From: an uncultured Clostridia bacterium | GTDB taxonomy: Bacteria > Bacillota > Clostridia > TANB77 > CAG-508 | Direction of reading: 5' to 3' | Assembly: GCA_947625075.1 (NCBI GenBank) | Contig: CANQMY010000005.1 | Location: forward strand, 1-24,084 | Length of the DNA: 24,084 nt | Part shown: one piece after another, positions 6,871-14,970 of the stretch | How the letters are laid out: the number at the start of each line of letters is the position of its first letter | Position numbering within the stretch: position 1 is the first letter of the stretch | Program-made: the position numbers and the translations under genes | Notes under the pieces: generated by a model | What the model was told of the DNA's origin: nothing | The model's database searches: none | Seen by the model: the letters and a program-made list of their open reading frames with translations, nothing else

Positions 6871-7572
6871 CTATGCTTCTTTTAATTCTTTACTTAGATT
6901 TTCTAAAATTCTTTTTTCTATTCTAGACACTTGAACTTGACTTATGCCAATAATATCTGCAACTTTTTTTTGAGTTTGACATTTATAATATCTTAAAAAT
7001 ATTATTTTTTTCTCCCTTGGTTCTAAATTATTTATACATTGTTTTAATGCTAAATTATTTACAATTATTTCTTCATTATTATCTTTTGATGAAATTTTAT
7101 CTATAAGTGGAATTTCATCTTCATTATCTCTATCATCTAATGATTTAATACAATTTTCTGAATCTAAAGCAAGTGTAATTTCTTCTATGCTTACTTTAAG
7201 TTTTTTTGCTAAATTTTCTATTGTTATATTTGGATCATTTTTTTGTTCTAGTAAGATTTTTTTAGATAATTCCTTTATTTGTCTTGATATTTTAATTGGA
7301 CCATTATCTCTTAAAAAGCGCTTAATTTCACCTATTATATAAGTAACAGCAAACGTAGATAACATTACATTATAATCAAAGTTAAACTTTTGAATAGCTT
7401 TTATGAAACCTATTGCTCCTATTTGATAAATATCATCAAAATCATATCCTCTATTTTCAAATCTCTTAGCTATATTTATTATTAATCCCTTGTTTTCTAT
7501 AACTAAACTATTTAAAACATCTTTGTTACCTTGTTGTGCTAAGATTATTCTTTTCTTTAGTTTTTCATCCAT
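6871..7572 (-). CDS. sigF: RNA polymerase sigma-F factor
   Basis: Sigma-F is the first forespore-specific sigma factor. The 233-residue protein has region 2 (LVIENKGLIINIAKRF, then DDIYQIGAIGFIKAI and FAVTYIIGEIKRFLRD), region 3 around 95-140, and region 4 with a helix-turn-helix at about 205-230 (QKKVADIIGISQVQVSRIE). The assignment to sigma-F rather than sigma-G or sigma-B rests on direct succession to spoIIAA and spoIIAB in the canonical spoIIA operon order. The gap to spoIIAB is 22 bases. Activity should be held by SpoIIAB until SpoIIAA is dephosphorylated. One Arg of region 2 is encoded by CGC, showing that some CGN codons are normally read here. Confidence 0.93.
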   Translation of the reverse strand: MDEKLKKRIILAQQGNKDVLNSLVIENKGLIINIAKRFENRGYDFDDIYQIGAIGFIKAIQKFNFDYNVMLSTFAVTYIIGEIKRFLRDNGPIKISRQIKELSKKILLEQKNDPNITIENLAKKLKVSIEEITLALDSENCIKSLDDRDNEDEIPLIDKISSKDNNEEIIVNNLALKQCINNLEPREKKIIFLRYYKCQTQKKVADIIGISQVQVSRIEKRILENLSKELKEA

Positions 7573-7594
7573 AAAGTTCTCCTATTTTTTTACT

Positions 7595-8155
7595 CTATGC
7601 ACCTAAAATATTTTTTATGTCTTTTTTTATCTTTTCTTCAGTAGTATCATCTATGTACTTCAAATTTTCTCCTTCATTATTTATATGTTCTTCTGAACTT
7701 CTTTCTTCTGTCAGTTCGTCGCTTTTCTGAGATATTTTTTTCTTCATTAAAACTTTAGTTCCAAATCCTATTGCAGATTCCACTTTTACTTCATCCATAA
7801 AACTTTCCATAATTGTAAATCCCATTCCTGATCTTTCTAAATCAGGTTTAGAAGTATAAAGTGGTCTCATTGCCATTTCAACATCTTCTATTCCTTTTCC
7901 ATTATCAGATATTTCTATTTGAACTGTATCTAAAAATATCTTACAAACTACTTTAACAGTTCCTTCTTCATCGTTATATCCATGTATAATACTATTAGTT
8001 ACTGCTTCAGAAACTGCTGTTTTTATGTCAGAAAGCTCATCTATAGTTGGATCTAATTGTGATACAAAAGCTGCAACAGCAACTCTTGCAAAAGCTTCAT
8101 TGCTTGTTTTACTTGTAAATTCTAATTTCATCTCATTATCATATAACCCATTCAT
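7595..8155 (-). CDS. spoIIAB: Anti-sigma-F factor SpoIIAB with an acidic C-terminal extension
   Basis: SpoIIAB is a GHKL-fold serine kinase that binds sigma-F and phosphorylates SpoIIAA. In a 186-residue numbering, the N box (SEAVTNSIIHGY, E50 and N54), the G1 box (DNGKGI, D84-G88) and the G2 box (SGMGF, 109-113) are present. Bacillus SpoIIAB is 146 residues; here about 45 extra residues, rich in Glu, Lys, Ser and Asp, follow the fold. The ATG at 8155 is preferred over the upstream in-frame start at 8173 because GAGGAG sits about ten bases before it. It overlaps the end of spoIIAA by 17 bases, a sign of translational coupling. Confidence 0.92.
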   Translation of the reverse strand: MNGLYDNEMKLEFTSKTSNEAFARVAVAAFVSQLDPTIDELSDIKTAVSEAVTNSIIHGYNDEEGTVKVVCKIFLDTVQIEISDNGKGIEDVEMAMRPLYTSKPDLERSGMGFTIMESFMDEVKVESAIGFGTKVLMKKKISQKSDELTEERSSEEHINNEGENLKYIDDTTEEKIKKDIKNILGA

Positions 8156-8477
8156 TTTTTTCACTCTCCTCATCTTTAATATTAATTATTCTTGAAACTC
8201 CACTCATATCAAATATTCTTTTTAGTCTTTTATTAACATTTATTATTTCAAATTCTCCTCCTAACATCCTTACTAACTTATATCTACCAAGTACCATTCC
8301 AATACCTGAACTATCCATAAATTCAATTCCATTAAAATCAAATACTACTTTTTTAGGAGTATAAATTTCAATTTCACTATCTAATTTTCTTCTAATTCTG
8401 TCTGCTGTATGCTGATCAATCTCTTCTGTAACTCTCAAGATAAGAGTTTTAGTTTCCTTTTTATAATCTATAATCAC
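8139..8477 (-). CDS. spoIIAA: Anti-anti-sigma factor SpoIIAA (GTG start)
   Basis: A 112-residue STAS-domain protein. When unphosphorylated it pulls SpoIIAB off sigma-F. The phosphorylated serine motif FMDSSGIG is present, S56 being the counterpart of Bacillus Ser58, along with GRYKLVRMLGG and FDMSGV. The start codon is GTG at 8477-8475, with GGAGGG five bases upstream. First gene of spoIIAA-spoIIAB-sigF. In Bacillus this operon is driven by sigma-H and Spo0A; I could not recognise a convincing sigma-H or 0A box in the 200 bases upstream. Confidence 0.93.
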   Translation of the reverse strand: MIIDYKKETKTLILRVTEEIDQHTADRIRRKLDSEIEIYTPKKVVFDFNGIEFMDSSGIGMVLGRYKLVRMLGGEFEIINVNKRLKRIFDMSGVSRIINIKDEESEKNEWVI

Positions 8478-8579
8478 ATCTTCCCTCCTTCTAACTACTT
8501 TAGTAGTTTTTTCTTTTGTCTTTAATTTACTTAAAAATAAAAAATTTTATAATTCAATTATTTATTTGTTATAAAATTC

Positions 8580-8613
8580 AAAAAAAGAGACTATAAATAT
8601 TATAGTCTCTTTT
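8580..8613 (-). terminator. Terminator after the prepilin-like gene
   Basis: A perfect 14-base stem (8583-8596 with 8600-8613), a three-base loop and seven Ts on the minus strand (8586-8580). It insulates spoIIA from the upstream prepilin-like gene. Confidence 0.9.
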
Positions 8614-8680
8614 GCTATATTTTTCCATAGAAAGTTTTGTCGTTTGATAAGAAGTTTTCGACAAAATGTTTTATTTAAAA

Positions 8681-9846
8681 TTATTTAATTTTCCCTTTTT
8701 CATTTTCTAACTTAATTGGTTGTCTATATTTTTCTGAATTTGCTTCTAATACTTTCTCAGGTTTGTTTATAACAGATATATCTTTAATTGAAGTATCGGA
8801 TTTTAAAACAGCTATAGCTCTTACTCCAGCATCTCCATCATATTCATATCCTAATGAACCAAAACCACCCATTCCTGCTCCAATAAAATTACCGCAAAAC
8901 ACCTAGCGCCCAAAAATCAATGTGAGTGTGATCCGAAGCGTAAAGACTATTTGCTAACCAATATTTATCTGCATAATTTTCATCTTCACCTGTTTTTGGT
9001 ATCAATATGTCATATAAAATATCATCTTTATTTATAATTTCATCATACACATAAAATCCATAACAATTAGCTTCTAAGGTATCTCCTACTTTTTTCATTT
9101 CTAAACTTTTAAATTCTTCTTTATCTGGATATACCTCTTTTAAATAATTCTCTGGTGCATAATCTCCAGATTTATAAGCATATGTTCTTCCAACATAAGC
9201 TGTATAACTTTCAAGTTCTTTACCATCTTTATATGCTTTATTACTTTTTTCATCTACAGTAATATCTAAAAGATAACATATATCTTCTAATCTTATGCTT
9301 CTAACTTCCTCTGCTATATTATTTTTATACATATTACATATTTCATCAAGTATTTTTTCTTCGTAATAATAACCTTCAGCTCCTTTTAAAGCTAAATAAG
9401 TTCTTTCTTCACTTAATTTTATTGGATTGTCACTAATTAATAATAAATTTTGTCCATTTTTACTTAGTCCTAAAACTCTCCAAGATGTATTTTGATTTAC
9501 TGTACAAATTTGCTCGAAATCCTGTCCTGTTTTTTCTTTTTTTAATATAAGTTCATCAGAGGAAGTAGGATTCTTGTAATTTACATAGTCTCCTACTTTT
9601 ATTTTTCCTTCTTCAAATGCTTCTATTAATGTTTCATTTTTTAACTCTTCTATTAAATTTTGTATTGCTAATTGTTCCTTTTCTTCTGCCTTTTTATACT
9701 TTTCTACTGCTTCCTTAGATTTTTCTATTAAACCATTCTGTCCTAATACTGTTCCGAAGTGTTACTCCCACTAATATTAATAATATTAAAATTGTAACTA
9801 CAAGTGATACTAATGTTATTCCTTGTTCTTTTATTACTTTTTTCAT
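8681..9846 (-). CDS. Prepilin-type N-terminal surface protein, needs two +1 frameshifts
   Basis: Read with two skipped bases this is one intact 387-residue protein. It begins with a prepilin-like leader: MKKVIKEQG then ITLVSLVVTI and a hydrophobic helix to about residue 30. A charged helix with GLIEKSKEAVEKYKKAEEK follows, then a globular part ending in KYWLANS ... GVRAIAVLKSD, a C-terminal pattern common in clostridial surface proteins of unknown function. Cleavage would be after Gly9. Frame 1 covers 9846-9757, frame 2 covers 9755-8895, frame 3 covers 8893-8681. Frame 2 is open for 287 codons with no stop. Both junctions are in-frame CGG codons where skipping C leaves Gly. A GGAG site precedes the ATG. 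It could be a pseudogene, but there is no third lesion. The ligand is unknown. Confidence 0.78.
8891..8897 (-). other. +1 frameshift site at a CGG codon (prepilin-like gene, distal)
   Basis: Frame reads TTG CGG TAA, so the stop codon directly follows CGG. Skipping C8894 gives TTG GGT AAT TTT and opens the last 70 codons with the GVRAIAVLKSD terminus. A G deletion in AGGTG at 8902-8903 would also restore the frame, so the exact point here is less certain than at the other two sites. Confidence 0.65.
9753..9759 (-). other. +1 frameshift site at a CGG codon (prepilin-like gene, proximal)
   Basis: Frame reads CTT CGG (codons 30-31) at the end of the membrane helix, with TAA 12 codons on. Skipping C9756 gives CTT GGA ACA GTA, continuing the usual GVTL-GTVLGQNGLIEKS pattern of these proteins. 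CTT followed by a rare Arg codon recalls the yeast Ty1 +1 site (CUU AGG C). Confidence 0.75.
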
Positions 9847-10096
9847 ATGTTTATCTCCTATTTTTTATGTTAATTTTTATTAAGGAAAAAACTTAATAAA
9901 AAAAATAATTAGAACATTTAAGACTTTGTAACTACCATGTAAAGTGTAATTTGAATAAAATTCACTTACAAATTTAAAATTACAATAAAGTCAAAAATTT
10001 TCTAATTATTTTTTTCTAATTCTTGTCTAATTATAGTTATTATGTTATATTTTAAATAAATTAATTTTTATTAAGTTTTTTCATTAATAAATTGAT

Positions 10097-10525
10097 TTAT
10101 TTACTTTCTTCACATATACATTTCATTGTTTTACATACTTCTTTATCATCTGTACCATTATTTAATGCTAAATCACCTAATGTTAACATTCCTACTACTT
10201 TTCCATTTTCCATTATTGGAATTCTTCTTATTTGAAATTCTGACATAACATCTTGTGCTTCTTTTACATCACATCCACAATCACAAGTATATGGTTTTAT
10301 TGTCATTACATCTTTTGCAGTAAGAGTATTTACATCTTTGTTTTCTGCTACTGCTCTTAAAATTATATCTCTATCTGTTATTATTCCAACTAACTCGTCA
10401 TTTTCACATACTGGAACACAACCAATATCATCATTACTCATTATTTTAGCACATTCTCTTAATGTTGTGTCTGGTTTAACACAAGTTACATTACAGCACA
10501 TACAATCATCAACTTTCATATACAC
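10097..10525 (-). CDS. Cysteine-rich CBS-domain pair protein
   Basis: A 142-residue protein made of two CBS motifs (about residues 8-62 and 70-128): TTLRECAKIMSNDDIGCVPV, GIITDRDIILRAV, then VMSEFQIRRIPIMENGKVVG and LTLGDLAL. Stand-alone CBS pairs usually bind adenine nucleotides. Unusually there are about 13 cysteines, clustered as C8-x-C-C-x3-C near the N-terminus, CDCGC near residue 82 and C-x3-C-x-C at the C-terminus, suggesting metal binding or redox sensing (inference). The start may be GTG at 10525 or ATG at 10519; AAAGGA lies five bases before the GTG. It follows DUF951 by 68 bases and may be separately transcribed. Confidence 0.82.
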   Translation of the reverse strand: MYMKVDDCMCCNVTCVKPDTTLRECAKIMSNDDIGCVPVCENDELVGIITDRDIILRAVAENKDVNTLTAKDVMTIKPYTCDCGCDVKEAQDVMSEFQIRRIPIMENGKVVGMLTLGDLALNNGTDDKEVCKTMKCICEESK

Positions 10526-10593
10526 ATATATCCTTTCTGTTTTTTATTATTATGTGCTAATTTCAAGTAATATATACATTTTTATAAAGTTTA

Positions 10594-10770
10594 TTAATTT
10601 TCTTTTTTAGTTATAACTTTTAAAGCTTTTTCTCTTGGCATAATAACAGTTTTCTCACATCCAATGCACTCAAGTTTAAAATCAACACCTACTCTTGTTA
10701 TTTTCCATAGTTTGCTACCACATGGATGAGTTTTTTTTGTTCTTACAATATCTCCTACTTGATATTGCAT
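10594..10770 (-). CDS. DUF951 (YyzM-like) small protein
   Basis: A 58-residue protein starting MQYQVGDIVRTKKTHPCGS, with a WKITRVGVDFKLECIGC core and a PREK tail. This is the DUF951 pattern: one C (17) in HPCGS and a CxxC (35, 38). The three Cys plus His suggest a zinc site. Bacillus YyzM is the named homologue and its function is not established. The start lies two bases after the stop of the 230-residue gene, with GGGAGAG inside that gene's end acting as the ribosome-binding site, so translation is coupled. Confidence 0.88.
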   Translation of the reverse strand: MQYQVGDIVRTKKTHPCGSKLWKITRVGVDFKLECIGCEKTVIMPREKALKVITKKEN

Positions 10771-10772
10771 AT

Positions 10773-11465
10773 TTAATCTCTCCCTTCTAGTTCATCATCT
10801 TCTGTTTCCTTGAAAAACTCAGGCATATTATATATTTTAAGAATTTCATCTTTAGCTTTAGAAACTACCTCTCCATATTTCTTATATATAATTGGATTAA
10901 GTATATTTACTATTCTTTCTTGATGTTTATTTGCTCTAAATTTATTTTTATATCCGATTGCTCCTAATATATTCATTCTTGCACTAATCACTTTTTTATC
11001 TTGATTTTCAGAAAATGTAGGATATATTGATAAAATTCTATTCATTGATATTGCATTACAAAATGTATTTAAAAACGTTTCCATCGCTAACATTCCATAA
11101 TCAATTCTAGGTCTTTCACCACTTTTATCTAATTGTAATAAAGTATCAAAATATGACTTTTGCATTAATGATTTATCAACTGCATTTTCCATAAGTAACT
11201 TAGGTGGTAAACTTTCTTGTGAAAAGGCATATTGTTTCATTTGCATTAATGGTTCAATTTGACTTGTAACAATTGTTTCCCAGTCAGCATATATTATATC
11301 TGTATCGGTTGAATCAGTTTGCATTGGATTCATCAAATCTAAACCATTTATTACTCTTTTACATTCGTCACATTTATTTAGTATATTTCCTCTTTGATCT
11401 ATTGGGTTTTCCCACTCATCTATTGTTGGTCTTTCATCACATAATACTAATAATTTTCCATCCAT
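10773..11465 (-). CDS. Unknown protein with an N-terminal CxxC, between gltX and DUF951
   Basis: I do not recognise this 230-residue protein. It has a short N-terminal segment with C9 and CDEC (C32, C35) that could form an incomplete zinc site. A mostly helical, soluble middle follows, with ERPRIDYGMLAMETFLN and SMNRILSIYPTF, and an acidic tail. No signal peptide or membrane helix is visible. It starts three bases after the gltX stop and ends two bases before DUF951, so it is tightly co-expressed with both. Codon and base composition match its neighbours, giving no sign of recent transfer. Confidence 0.8.
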   Translation of the reverse strand: MDGKLLVLCDERPTIDEWENPIDQRGNILNKCDECKRVINGLDLMNPMQTDSTDTDIIYADWETIVTSQIEPLMQMKQYAFSQESLPPKLLMENAVDKSLMQKSYFDTLLQLDKSGERPRIDYGMLAMETFLNTFCNAISMNRILSIYPTFSENQDKKVISARMNILGAIGYKNKFRANKHQERIVNILNPIIYKKYGEVVSKAKDEILKIYNMPEFFKETEDDELEGRD

Positions 11466-11468
11466 AAA

Positions 11469-13103
11469 TTATAAGTTATCCTTTACTTTTTCTAATCTTT
11501 TTACAACCATTTCTTTTCCTAATACTTTCATTATTTCATAAAGATCTGGAGTATTTCTTCTTCCAGTTATAGCAACTCTTATAACTGTGCTAATATCTCC
11601 AACATGTCCTGGCCATTTATCTGGATTTTGTTTATATTCTTTAACTTCTCTAGCATATCCACATTTTTCTGATACATCTTTAATTTTATTAAACCAAGTA
11701 TCTTTGTCATCATTTTCATCATATAAATTTAAATATTCTGCAATTACTTTTTTAGCATCTTCTCCAGATATTTTATCAAAATCATACTCTTTTGGTTCTT
11801 CATACATATAAATTATATTGTCTTTAACATCTGACCATTTTGAAATATCTTTTCTTGGTTTTCCGCTTCCTCTTTCGATTCCTAGCACTTTCAATGAATA
11901 TTCTTTATTTTTTAACATATCATTTAATTCTTTATCATTAATTTCTGACCATTTAAAAGCTTCATTATAAACTTCTTCTGCAGACATTTTAGATATTACA
12001 GTTTTTCCAATATCCAAAAGTTTAACCATATCAAAAAGAGCTCCACTTACACTCATTTTATTTATATCAAAATCAAATTCATCTATTGATTTTCCAATAT
12101 TTGCTCTTCTCCAGTTTTCAAATGTTGAATTTGCTATATTAATTAAATATTCTTTAACTGCCTGTACAGGAATTCCCTCTTCTTTATAATATGAAACAGC
12201 AGCTTCCGGGTCTTTTCTTTTACTAAGTTTTCTTTTATTTCCATTATCATTTTTCATTATTGGAGAAATGTGTGCATATTTTGGCGCTTTAAATCCAAGT
12301 TCTTGAAATAACTGTAAATGTAGAGGTACTGAAGACAACCACTCATCACTTCTTATTACAAGTGTTGTTCTCATTAAATGATCATCAACAGCATGTGCAA
12401 AATGATATGTTGGAAGTCCATCAGCTTTAATTATTACTATGTCTTGATCATTTTCTGGAAATTCAACATTTCCTTTTATTATATCTTTATGTTTTATTTT
12501 TCTATCTTCTCTTCCTGGAGATTTAAATCTTATAATATAATTCTCTCCATTTTTTATTTTATTTGCCATTTCTTCTATGCTTAAATTTCTGCACTTTGCC
12601 CATACACCATAATATCCAGTTCTAATTTTAGCAGTTTCTTGTTTTTTTCTTATTTCTTCTATTTCATCTGGTGTACAAAAACATGGATAAGCTTTTCCCA
12701 TTTCTAACAAATATTTTGCATATGACTCATATATATCTTTTCTTAATGATTGTTTATATGGTCCATATTCACCCACTTCTTCATTATCAGATATCATTCC
12801 CTCATCAGGTGCCATATCAAAATCCTTTAAAGAATTTACTATATCTGTAACTCCATTTTCCACTTCTCTTTTTTGATCTGTATCTTCAATTCTTAAGAAA
12901 AATACACCACCTGTTTTTTTTGTCATAAGCTTTGCAACTAAAGCTTGATAAAGTCCTCCTATATGTACAAATCCAGTAGGACTTGGAGCAAATCTTGATA
13001 CAACTGCCCCTTCTTTTAAATTTCTTGGTTTATACTTTTCTTCATAATAGCTAATTGGTTTAGCATTAGGAAAAATCAAATTTGCTAATTCTTTATAATC
13101 CAT
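11469..13103 (-). CDS. gltX: Glutamate--tRNA ligase
   Basis: Class Ic synthetase that charges tRNA-Glu. The 544-residue sequence has a short extra N-terminal segment (about 1-32), then RFAPSPTGFVHIGG with the HIGH motif at 47-50, LRIEDTDQKR, a LPTYHFAHAVDDHLM block, and the KMSKS equivalent KLSKR at 292-296. The C-terminal anticodon-binding helical domain ends in TGRRNTPDLYEIM and VVKRLEKV. It is longer than the usual 480-500 residues. It lies 30 bases after rnj and three before the unknown gene. Whether it also charges tRNA-Gln depends on the presence of GatCAB elsewhere. Confidence 0.96.
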   Translation of the reverse strand: MDYKELANLIFPNAKPISYYEEKYKPRNLKEGAVVSRFAPSPTGFVHIGGLYQALVAKLMTKKTGGVFFLRIEDTDQKREVENGVTDIVNSLKDFDMAPDEGMISDNEEVGEYGPYKQSLRKDIYESYAKYLLEMGKAYPCFCTPDEIEEIRKKQETAKIRTGYYGVWAKCRNLSIEEMANKIKNGENYIIRFKSPGREDRKIKHKDIIKGNVEFPENDQDIVIIKADGLPTYHFAHAVDDHLMRTTLVIRSDEWLSSVPLHLQLFQELGFKAPKYAHISPIMKNDNGNKRKLSKRKDPEAAVSYYKEEGIPVQAVKEYLINIANSTFENWRRANIGKSIDEFDFDINKMSVSGALFDMVKLLDIGKTVISKMSAEEVYNEAFKWSEINDKELNDMLKNKEYSLKVLGIERGSGKPRKDISKWSDVKDNIIYMYEEPKEYDFDKISGEDAKKVIAEYLNLYDENDDKDTWFNKIKDVSEKCGYAREVKEYKQNPDKWPGHVGDISTVIRVAITGRRNTPDLYEIMKVLGKEMVVKRLEKVKDNL

Positions 13104-13133
13104 ATTTTTTCTCCTTTTATTTTTTTATATAAA

Positions 13134-14945
13134 TTATATTTCCATTATTATTGGTAAAATCATAGGATTTCTTTTAGTTTTGTCAAATATAAAATCTCTT
13201 ACTTCATCTTTTAATGTAGATTTAATAATTGTCCAATCTGTTATATGCTTATTTTCTAATTCCTTTATTTCCTCTCTTATAAATGTTTTAACTTGTTCCA
13301 TCAAGTTTTCTGATTCTCTTACATAAACAAAACCTCTTGATATTACATCTGGACCTGAAACAATTTCACCTGTTCTGTTGTCCATAGTCATTACTATAAC
13401 AATTAATCCATCTTGTGATAAATGTTGTCTATCTCTTAGAACAATACTTCCAACGTCACCTACTCCTAGACCATCTACCATAACTCTTCCTGATGGAACT
13501 GTGCCTGCTAATCTACCTTCATTTTCATTTAATTCAATTTCTCTACCATTTGTAGCAATAAATATATTTTCTTTTTGAATTCCCATTTCTATTGCTGTGT
13601 CTCTATGAGCAGTTAATTGTCTATATTCACCATGTACAGGTATAAAATACTTTGGTTTTGTTAATGCCATAATCAATTTTTGTTCTTCTTGACACGCATG
13701 ACCTGAAACATGAACATCCGCTAAAGCACTATAAACTACTTCTGTTCCTAATTTTAATAATTTATCAATTACTTTAGAAACTGCTTTTTCATTACCTGGA
13801 ATTGGATTAGCTGAAATAATTACTAAATCATTTCCTGTTAAAGTTACCTTTCTATGTTCTCCACTTGCCATTTTTGTTAGTGCAGACATAGTTTCACCTT
13901 GACTTCCTGTTGTTATTATTACTAATTCTTCATCTTTATAATTTTTTATTAAATCAATATCAATAAATATATTATCTGGAGCATCAATATAGTTAAGTTC
14001 TCTTGCTGCATCTATCATATTCATCATACTTCTACCTGAAACTGCAATTTTTCTATTAAATTTTACAGCACAGTTAACTATCTGTTGAACTCTATGCACA
14101 TTTGATGCAAATGTTGCAACCACAATTCTTTTTTTGCATCCTTCAAATAGTCCCTCTAAAACAGGACCTACAGACTTTTCAGACATTGTAAATCCTTTTC
14201 TTTCTGCATTAGTACTATCTGAAAGTAATGCTAAAACTCCCTGTCTTCCTAGTTCTGCTAATCTTCCTAAATCCATCATTTGACCATCTATAGGAGTATA
14301 ATCAACCTTAAAGTCTCCAGTATGAATTACTACTCCAATTGGTGTATGAATCGCAAGCATTACTGAATCTGGTATACTGTGTGAACTTCTTATAAACTCC
14401 ACTTTCATTTTGCCAAAATTAACTGTTTCACCTTGTTCAACTATATTTAGTTCAGTATTTTTTAATAAATGATGTTCTTCTAATTTATGTTCTATAAGTT
14501 TAGCAGTAAGTCTTGTAGCATAAATAGGCATATTAATTTGTGCTAAAATATATGGAATCGATCCAATATGATCCTCATGTCCATGTGTAATTACTAAACC
14601 TTTTATTTTTTCCTTATTTTTAATTAAATAAGTTACATCTGGTATAACTAAGTCAACTCCTAGCATATCATCTTCTGGAAATTCTAATCCACAATCAACT
14701 AAAATAATTTCATCTTCATATTCAAATATAGTAATATTTTTTCCTATTTCGTCTAATCCACCTAAAGCTATTATTTTTAAATTACTCTTTTTAAAATTAA
14801 AATCTAATATTGATTTATCTCTTTTTACAGTGTTTCTTTTATAATCTTTTTTATAATTATTTTTTTTATTGCTCTCCTTTTTCTTTGTATTTTCTCTTTC
14901 TTTTCTATTTGCAGACGCAAATGTATCCTTTTGTTTTTCCTCCAT
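13134..14945 (-). CDS. rnj: Ribonuclease J
   Basis: A beta-CASP metallo-beta-lactamase ribonuclease with 5' exonuclease and endonuclease activity, central to mRNA decay and rRNA maturation in Firmicutes. The 603-residue protein has a Lys/Asn-rich N-terminal extension of about 52 residues, then LGGLDEIGKN, the zinc motif HGHEDHIG at 121-128, IHTGDFKVD, SDSTNAERKGFT, the beta-CASP region with ATFASNVHRV and GRSMMNM, and SGHACQEE / PVHGEYRQL. Only one J paralogue is in the window, and J1 versus J2 cannot be told apart. The basic extension probably aids RNA or ribosome binding (inference). It has a consensus promoter and a structured leader of about 165 bases. Confidence 0.95.
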   Translation of the reverse strand: MEEKQKDTFASANRKERENTKKKESNKKNNYKKDYKRNTVKRDKSILDFNFKKSNLKIIALGGLDEIGKNITIFEYEDEIILVDCGLEFPEDDMLGVDLVIPDVTYLIKNKEKIKGLVITHGHEDHIGSIPYILAQINMPIYATRLTAKLIEHKLEEHHLLKNTELNIVEQGETVNFGKMKVEFIRSSHSIPDSVMLAIHTPIGVVIHTGDFKVDYTPIDGQMMDLGRLAELGRQGVLALLSDSTNAERKGFTMSEKSVGPVLEGLFEGCKKRIVVATFASNVHRVQQIVNCAVKFNRKIAVSGRSMMNMIDAARELNYIDAPDNIFIDIDLIKNYKDEELVIITTGSQGETMSALTKMASGEHRKVTLTGNDLVIISANPIPGNEKAVSKVIDKLLKLGTEVVYSALADVHVSGHACQEEQKLIMALTKPKYFIPVHGEYRQLTAHRDTAIEMGIQKENIFIATNGREIELNENEGRLAGTVPSGRVMVDGLGVGDVGSIVLRDRQHLSQDGLIVIVMTMDNRTGEIVSGPDVISRGFVYVRESENLMEQVKTFIREEIKELENKHITDWTIIKSTLKDEVRDFIFDKTKRNPMILPIIMEI

Positions 14946-14970
14946 CTTCTTTTCCTTTCTAATATATACG

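Noticed and set aside
8478..8580. Sigma-H promoter for spoIIA
   Set aside because: GAAT occurs twice but no AGGA-like -35 element is at the right distance, and no convincing 0A box was seen.
9847..10096. Promoter or small gene between the CBS gene and the prepilin-like gene
   Set aside because: A TTGACT at 9994-9989 has no acceptable -10 partner at 16-18 bases; the rest is AT-rich with weak, imperfect palindromes only.
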